Assembly (NCBI RefSeq): GCF_006716865.1
Contig: NZ_VFPT01000001.1
Coordinates: 82,001 to 146,000, forward strand
From: Roseinatronobacter monicus
GTDB taxonomy: Bacteria; Pseudomonadota; Alphaproteobacteria; Rhodobacterales; Rhodobacteraceae
Length of the DNA: 64,000 nucleotides
Direction: 5' to 3'
Part shown: positions 59,132 through 64,000 of the stretch, one piece after another
Numbering within the stretch: position 1 is the first letter of the stretch
Layout: each line of letters starts with the position of its first letter
The notes under the pieces: generated by a model
Told to the model about the DNA's origin: nothing
Databases searched by the model: none
The model's input: the letters and a program-made list of their open reading frames with translations, nothing else
Program-made: the position numbers and the translations under genes

Positions 59132-59546
59132 CTGCAATGCCTGCCTGTCGCACTTGATCAAGCTCTCCGGCAAGGATTTTGCGCACCTGTTCGCGCAACT
59201 CCTTCAGCTCAAACGGTTTCGAGATGAACCCGTCCGCCCCCATAGCCAACCCCTTGCGCCGCTCCATCGCTGATCCGCGCGCGGTCATCATCAGGATGCG
59301 CACTTCGCTACAGTCGGGGTCCGCGCGCACAGACTGGCAGATTTCATAGCCCGAAACCTCGGGCAGCATGACATCCAGCAGCACCAGATCTGGCTTGCGC
59401 TCGCGGATCAGCTCTATTGCGCCGGCACCGGTCGCAAGTCGGGTCTGGTTATAGCCTTCGCGCGTCAGCAGATAGTTGAGGGCAATGGCAATATTGTCCT
59501 CATCCTCCACGACGAGTATTTCAGCCTTCCTCGCCTTGTCCTCCAT
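59124..59546 (-). CDS. Single-domain response regulator (receiver only)
   Basis: 140 residues: receiver domain with acidic pair EDED, phospho-acceptor D in LVLLDVMLPEVSG, T in MMTARG and K in FISKPFE. There is no output domain, only a short C-terminal tail, so it acts by protein contact or as a phosphate relay. ATG 59546 follows AAGGAGGAG, fixing the start; the frame to 59567 is not needed. Overlaps both neighbours (26 bases with the membrane protein, 8 with the exonuclease fusion), showing tight coupling. A partner kinase is not encoded intact here: the fusion protein lacks the kinase His, and the PAS gene is broken. Confidence 0.92.
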   Translation of the reverse strand: MEDKARKAEILVVEDEDNIAIALNYLLTREGYNQTRLATGAGAIELIRERKPDLVLLDVMLPEVSGYEICQSVRADPDCSEVRILMMTARGSAMERRKGLAMGADGFISKPFELKELREQVRKILAGELDQVRQAGIADA

Positions 59547-60069
59547 GTGCTCCTCCTTCACAGGCAACTCTTAAAAACGGGTCTTGCTGGCTGAGTTGAT
59601 ACCAGTCCGCATCGCGCGGCACGCCGTGCTCGTCCAGTTGCGTGCCTTCGGTCAGATCTGCCCGCAGGGCATTGGCGCAGTCGAACATAGACTGAAAACC
59701 CATGGTCAGCGCCCAGCGTTCCTGTAAAATCACACCGGTCAGAACCAGATCGGGGTTCTTGCTGTTGCGTTGGCTAATGCGATTATCGACGATAATCAAC
59801 CGGTTCGTCAGCGGCGCTGCATATGTCCAGGGGCGCAACCAGGATTTATTCTGGTTCTTGCTTACGACGACGACATCATCGGGCAAGCCTGCCTCGTAGC
59901 GGTCGGCCCATGAGTATTCCAGATAGATGACCATAGCGAGCATACCAGCCGCGACGCCCATCGGCGTCAGCCATTCGGGCAGGCGCGACCGGCTCAATCG
60001 ACGCAGGATCATGGCGGTTCCTCCGCCGCCAAACCCTGCCACGATTACGGCCAGAAATTCCATTAGCAT
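59521..60069 (-). CDS. Small membrane protein of unknown function (182 aa)
   Basis: Two N-terminal hydrophobic helices (~1-20, EFLAVIVAGFGGGGTAMIL, and ~36-52, PMGVAAGMLAMVIYLEY) followed by a ~125-residue soluble domain with no recognised motif (LTNRLIIVDNRISQRNSKNPDLVLTGVIL; ends rich in Gly/Glu). AAAGGA lies before ATG 60069. Its end overlaps the response-regulator gene by 26 bases and it begins 16 bases after the CBS/DUF294 gene, so it is part of the operon. Confidence 0.75.
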   Translation of the reverse strand: MLMEFLAVIVAGFGGGGTAMILRRLSRSRLPEWLTPMGVAAGMLAMVIYLEYSWADRYEAGLPDDVVVVSKNQNKSWLRPWTYAAPLTNRLIIVDNRISQRNSKNPDLVLTGVILQERWALTMGFQSMFDCANALRADLTEGTQLDEHGVPRDADWYQLSQQDPFLRVACEGGAHGGQGEEG

Positions 60070-60085
60070 GGGCTGTTATATCCTT

Positions 60086-61915
60086 TCAGCCAAGAGTACC
60101 GGCCAACTGACCGGCGGCGGATTGCATGGTGCGCACAACGACAAACGCGTCGCGCAGATGAGAGCGCTCGAAATCGGACAGGTCCGAGGGCGCAAGGAAA
60201 TTGTCGGGCTTGCGGCCCATGCGCACAAGACTGGCCTGATTTTCAAGGCGCAAATCGGCGATCAGGTCATACGCCTCGATCAGATCGCGCGCGCCCGAAA
60301 CAGAGATAATGCCCAACTCCTCTGCGGTCAGCAGACGTGTGCGGGTATTCGCAGCGGCGATGCGCCCGCGCAGGGCATAGACGCGGGCAAGGTCGGTCAC
60401 AGGCACCACGCCACCCAGTTTCATATCGACATGGTTCTTATATTCGCCAGAGCGGATTGTCGCAAAGCCGCGCAACAGGCCAAGGGGCGGCGCATGTTTG
60501 ACCGAGTTCGAGATCATATGCGCCACAAAGATCGAGTTTTTGGCGGCGGCGGCCAATGTCTCGTCCTGTAAATCCCGAAACAGGCTGACTTGCCCGCCGA
60601 TGGGCCGCAGGTCGAACATGACCGAGGCCAGCATTTGCGCCTCTGGCGAGGGGGTGTTGATCCAGCCCTGAAAATAGCGCCGCCACGTCTTGACCGGCTG
60701 GCACCAGCGCGGATTGCTCGCCATCATGTCGCCGGGGCAGTAGTAATACCCCGCCGCATTCAGTCCATCTGAAACAAAGCGCGCCAGTTCGGCATAATAG
60801 GGCATGTCATCAGGCGTAACGCTGTCATCAATGATCATGCAATTGTCCTGATCGCTGACGCCTGTCTGTTCCTGCCGCCCTTGCGACCCGCAGGCCGCCC
60901 AAAGATAGGGCACAGGCGCGGGACCAAGTTTTTCCTCGGCCAGTTTCAGCAGCCGCCGCGTGACGGTGTCGGCAATGTCGGTAATCAGGCGGGTCACGAC
61001 ATCATGCGCATTATGCGCGCCGACCAGTTGCACCAGCAGTTGCGGGATGCGTTGGGTCACATGGGCCAGATCGGCATAGCTTTCGGCCACAGCGGCATCG
61101 CGCACCAACTGGCCAGAGCTGATGGCCTGAAAGCGGGTCAGATCGGTCTGGGTGATCATGCCCAGCAGCTTGCCCTCGCGCACCACGGGCAAATGCCCGA
61201 TGCGGTGTTCCAGCATCATATGCAGAATATCGGACCCCAGCGATTGCGGCGACAGCGACAGCGGGTCAGGGGTCATCACCTCTGACAGGGGGGTGTCAAT
61301 GGCGCGGCCCTCGGCCAGCACGCGGCCTGACAGGTCGCGGGTGGTGACAATGCCCACCAGCTTGTCCCCCTCGACCACGGGCACGCAGGAAATGCGATGC
61401 TCGCGCATCATTTTTGCGGCGTCCTGTGCACTGGTCTGGGGTGTGGCGCTGAAGGGTTTGCGCGCCATAAGGTCGGCAACTTTCAGCGTTGCCAGATCAT
61501 TCTGCCGCCCCAGCTTGCCACTGGGGGCACCGCGGCTGAAAAACCGCTCGAATGCGGGGAAGTTTGCGATCAGGTGGCGCAACTCGCCACCGGGCAGGCA
61601 GAGCAAAACCGAATTGGTGGTGGCTGTTGCCGTTGTGACCGCGCGGCCCTCACGCAACAGCCCCCGTTCCCCGAAAGAGTTGCGCGGACTTAGGATCGAG
61701 ACCAGCGCGCCATTGCCATCGGTCACTTCGACAGTGCCGGATTTGACCAGCCAGACACCGCTGACCGGCTCGCCCTCGGAATAGATGACAGTGCCAGAAG
61801 GCACTTCACTGCGGTCGAAGCAACTGGCGACACGCGCCAGCTCGTCCTGCGGCAGTGAGTCATACGGATGTACGCTTTGCAGAAATTCCAGAACCTTTTG
61901 GGTCGCAGCGGTCAT
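60086..61915 (-). CDS. cNMP-binding / CBS-pair / DUF294 nucleotidyltransferase-like protein
   Basis: 609 residues from ATG 61915. Domain order: cyclic-nucleotide-binding-type domain (~15-130, SEVPSGTVIYSEGEPVSGVWLVKSG ... SFGERGLLREG), a CBS pair (~145-265, VADLMARKPFSATPQTSAQDAAKMM and LSEVMTPDPLSLSPQ), then a DUF294 putative nucleotidyltransferase domain (~285-420, with CGSQGRQEQTGVSDQDNCMI, the GS..R.E....SD.D motif of this fold) and its substrate-binding C-terminal part. Likely a nucleotide-sensing regulator in the cytosol; in other bacteria this gene is regularly found beside acetate-type sodium symporters, as it is here. Confidence 0.9.
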   Translation of the reverse strand: MTAATQKVLEFLQSVHPYDSLPQDELARVASCFDRSEVPSGTVIYSEGEPVSGVWLVKSGTVEVTDGNGALVSILSPRNSFGERGLLREGRAVTTATATTNSVLLCLPGGELRHLIANFPAFERFFSRGAPSGKLGRQNDLATLKVADLMARKPFSATPQTSAQDAAKMMREHRISCVPVVEGDKLVGIVTTRDLSGRVLAEGRAIDTPLSEVMTPDPLSLSPQSLGSDILHMMLEHRIGHLPVVREGKLLGMITQTDLTRFQAISSGQLVRDAAVAESYADLAHVTQRIPQLLVQLVGAHNAHDVVTRLITDIADTVTRRLLKLAEEKLGPAPVPYLWAACGSQGRQEQTGVSDQDNCMIIDDSVTPDDMPYYAELARFVSDGLNAAGYYYCPGDMMASNPRWCQPVKTWRRYFQGWINTPSPEAQMLASVMFDLRPIGGQVSLFRDLQDETLAAAAKNSIFVAHMISNSVKHAPPLGLLRGFATIRSGEYKNHVDMKLGGVVPVTDLARVYALRGRIAAANTRTRLLTAEELGIISVSGARDLIEAYDLIADLRLENQASLVRMGRKPDNFLAPSDLSDFERSHLRDAFVVVRTMQSAAGQLAGTLG

Positions 61916-61998
61916 GTCATGCTGTCCTGATTGCACCATCCGGGTTTTGGGCGGCCTGCCCCCGTAGCATGGGGACAGGCCAATGTCTTTGCGTCAGA

Positions 61999-63765
61999 TC
62001 AGTGAGCGACAGCGTCGCCAGCACCTTTCGGGACGCGGATCGATTCTACCAGTTCCTCGATCTCTACAGGTACCGGCGCCGAAATTTTCATCACGATAAA
62101 GGCCGCGATGAAGTTCAGAGCCGCACCCACTGCGCCGAAGCTCAGCGGCGAGATGCCGAACAGCCAGTTTTCAGGCGTGTTGGGCAGCATGTTGGTGCCG
62201 GGGATGAAGAACCAGCCTAGATAGGTGAAGATATACAGAACTGTCGAGCCGAGGCCGACGATCATGCCTGTAATCGCACCAGTCGAGTTCATCTTCTTCG
62301 AGAAGATACCCATCATGATGGCCGGGAAGAGCGAGGACGCCGCCAAACCGAAGGCCAGTGCCACCGTCTGCGCAGCAAAGCCCGGCGGGTTGAGAGCCAA
62401 CCAAGTTGCCAACGCAATCGCAAACGCCATCGATATTCGGGCGGCCAAGAGTTCGCCCTTTTCCGAGATGCCCGGATTGATCATAGACTTGATCAAGTCG
62501 TGGCTTACCGCAGACGAGATTGCCAGCAGCAGACCTGCCGCTGTAGACAGCGCCGCAGCCAGACCACCCGCCGCGATAAGGCCGATCACCCAACCTGGAA
62601 GATTGGCAATTTCAGGGTTGGCCAGAACAAGGATGTCGTTGTTGAACAACACCATTTCATTGCCTTCCCAGCCTTCGTCAATCGCACGCTGAGGTGGGTT
62701 CGCCTCATTGTAGTACTGGATCAGGCCGTCGCCGTTTTTGTCTTCAAACCGCAGCAGACCGGTGTTTTCCCAGTTCAGCATCCAGTCGGGCTTGTTGTCA
62801 AAGGCAAGCGGCTCGCCCTGCACCCCCTCGGGATACAGCGTGGTGATGATGTTCAGACGCGCCATTGCACCAACAGCCGGAGCGACGGTGTACAGCAGCG
62901 CGATGAAGACCAGCGCCCAACCAGCAGATGTCCGTGCATCAGCCACTTTCGGAACCGTGAAGAAGCGGATGATGACGTGGGGCAGACCGGCGGTACCGAT
63001 CATCAGCGACAGGGTGAACAGCACCATGTTGAAGGTTGATCCGTGGTTGCCGGTATAGTCATTGAAGCCCAGCTCCATCAACACTTCGTTCAGTGTTTGC
63101 AACAAGGGCTGGCCGGTTTCAGTGTGGGTCGAGAACAGGCCAAGCTGTGGAAGCGGGTTGCCTGTCAGTTGCAGCGAGATGAAGACCGCCGGAATGGTGT
63201 AGGCGATGATCAGCACGACATATTGCGCAAGCTGCGTGTAGGTGATGCCCTTCATGCCGCCCAGAACCGCATAGGCAAACACAACTGCCGATGCGATGAA
63301 CAGACCTGTGGTGCTGTCGACTTCCAGAAAGCGCGAAAATGCCACCGCAGCACCGGTCATCTGACCGATAACATAGGTGATCGACATGACCAGCAGCGAG
63401 ATGACAGCCACCAGACGCGCGGTCTGGCTGTAGAAACGGTCACCGATGAAGTCAGGCACTGTGAAGCGGCCGAACTTGCGCAAGTAAGGCGCAAGCAGCA
63501 AAGCCAAAATGACATAGCCGCCGGTCCAGCCCATCAGGAAGGTCGAGTTGCCGTAACCGACAGCGGCAATAAGACCCGCCATCGAGATGAAGGAAGCCGC
63601 CGACATCCAGTCAGCCGCAGTCGCCGCACCGTTGACGATCGGGTTCACGCCCCGGCCAGCGGCATAGAAGTCAGATGTCGAGCCAGCGCGCGCCCAGATC
63701 GCAATCCCGATATAAAGTGCGAAAGAGCTGCCGACGAAGATAAGGTTGATTACAAATTGATCCAT
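61999..63765 (-). CDS. Sodium:solute symporter (VC_2705-type / acetate-permease-like)
   Basis: 588 residues with about 13 membrane helices, a typical SSS-family transporter. Family features: DFYAAGRGVNPIVNGAATAADWMSAASF (residues ~33-60), GWTGGYVILALLLAPYLRKFG, ALSTAAGLLLAISSAVSHDL (sodium-site helix) and a large loop (~300-370, NENTGLLRFEDKNGDGLIQYYNEANPPQ-like) containing DKNGDGLIQ, an EF-hand-like acidic sequence. Substrate is probably acetate or another short carboxylate, by family and neighbours. Begins 14 bases after the DUF4212 gene, whose product is its usual small partner. Confidence 0.92.
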   Translation of the reverse strand: MDQFVINLIFVGSSFALYIGIAIWARAGSTSDFYAAGRGVNPIVNGAATAADWMSAASFISMAGLIAAVGYGNSTFLMGWTGGYVILALLLAPYLRKFGRFTVPDFIGDRFYSQTARLVAVISLLVMSITYVIGQMTGAAVAFSRFLEVDSTTGLFIASAVVFAYAVLGGMKGITYTQLAQYVVLIIAYTIPAVFISLQLTGNPLPQLGLFSTHTETGQPLLQTLNEVLMELGFNDYTGNHGSTFNMVLFTLSLMIGTAGLPHVIIRFFTVPKVADARTSAGWALVFIALLYTVAPAVGAMARLNIITTLYPEGVQGEPLAFDNKPDWMLNWENTGLLRFEDKNGDGLIQYYNEANPPQRAIDEGWEGNEMVLFNNDILVLANPEIANLPGWVIGLIAAGGLAAALSTAAGLLLAISSAVSHDLIKSMINPGISEKGELLAARISMAFAIALATWLALNPPGFAAQTVALAFGLAASSLFPAIMMGIFSKKMNSTGAITGMIVGLGSTVLYIFTYLGWFFIPGTNMLPNTPENWLFGISPLSFGAVGAALNFIAAFIVMKISAPVPVEIEELVESIRVPKGAGDAVAH

Positions 63766-63779
63766 AACTCAGCCGCCCC

Positions 63780-64000
63780 TTACTCTTCCACGCCAAACTC
63801 GAGATCGAGTTTGTTCATGTACCAGCGATAATAAAAGACCAGCGCGATGAAGGTCAGCATGGACCCTTGCTGTGCGAACCAAAAGCCCAGATCGGTGCCC
63901 CCGATCGGGATGCCCGCAAGAAGCGGACGTAGAACGATGCCGAACCCGAAGGATACAAGCGCCCAGATCACCATGCAGATGGTGATGATGCGCACATTGG
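63780..64000 (-). CDS. DUF4212 symporter partner protein, 5' end outside window
   Basis: At least 73 residues; the frame stays open to the window edge. The visible NVRIITICMV sequence suggests that only a short N-terminus is missing, so GTG 63995 is probably internal. Two membrane helices (TICMVIWALVSFGFGIVL and GSMLTFIALVFYYRWYM) around GGTDLGFWFAQQG. These small proteins are encoded immediately before VC_2705-type sodium symporters and probably form a complex with them. Confidence 0.88.
   Translation of the reverse strand, partial: NVRIITICMVIWALVSFGFGIVLRPLLAGIPIGGTDLGFWFAQQGSMLTFIALVFYYRWYMNKLDLEFGVEE

Overview
The window reads as a GC-rich replicon segment from a Rhodobacterales-type alphaproteobacterium. 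Grounds: a BztD/AapP-type amino-acid ABC ATPase, a DUF4212 / sodium:solute symporter / CBS-DUF294 / PAS-exonuclease operon, and the style of the insertion sequences. The genus cannot be fixed from sequence reading alone.

Layout. 1-6295: a surface-protein cluster on the + strand (large beta-barrel protein, three small lipoproteins with overlapping ends, a Sel1-repeat protein); its second half is visibly AT-richer than the rest. 6529-24518: an insertion-sequence graveyard whose nesting can be resolved from target-site duplications (TSDs). An IS5-type element (IS5-A) carries an IS4-family element in its left inverted repeat and an IS1634 element (B) in its transposase. The IS4 transposase is split by another IS1634 element (A). 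IS1634-B has an IS110-family element inserted in each of its two terminal repeats. Then come remnants of a third IS1634 and a third IS110, a 3'-truncated large serine recombinase, and a second IS5 copy (IS5-B) split by two different IS21-family elements. 24742-34725: a catabolic/transport locus: hydantoinase-type amidohydrolase with RpiR regulator, cysteine-desulfurase-like PLP enzyme, and a divergent polar-amino-acid ABC transporter whose second permease gene is hit by an IS1595 element, followed by a substrate-binding-protein remnant and a BztD-like ATPase. 35127-37688: acyl-CoA thioesterase, class-V aminotransferase and a divergent Lrp/AsnC regulator.

37912-56925: one native gene, a membrane-anchored PAS protein on the - strand, spread over 19 kb. 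It holds a 7 x 2157-bp perfect tandem array (each unit = an IS110-family element plus a 452-bp piece of the PAS gene) and an IS21-family element whose istA and istB are fused by a frameshift. Removing both insertions restores an uninterrupted 569-codon frame. 57035-64000: the operon this PAS gene probably terminates: DUF4212 protein, symporter, CBS/DUF294 protein, small membrane protein, receiver-only response regulator, and a membrane PAS/pseudokinase-3'-5' exonuclease fusion.

The most notable observations are: the IS110 array, whose novel junctions all join the element's right-end CC to another agCC site; paired IS110 insertions at the same base in both IS1634 terminal repeats, which points to sequence-guided (bridge-RNA type) targeting; and an IS1595 target duplication that recreates the start codon of the gene it interrupts.
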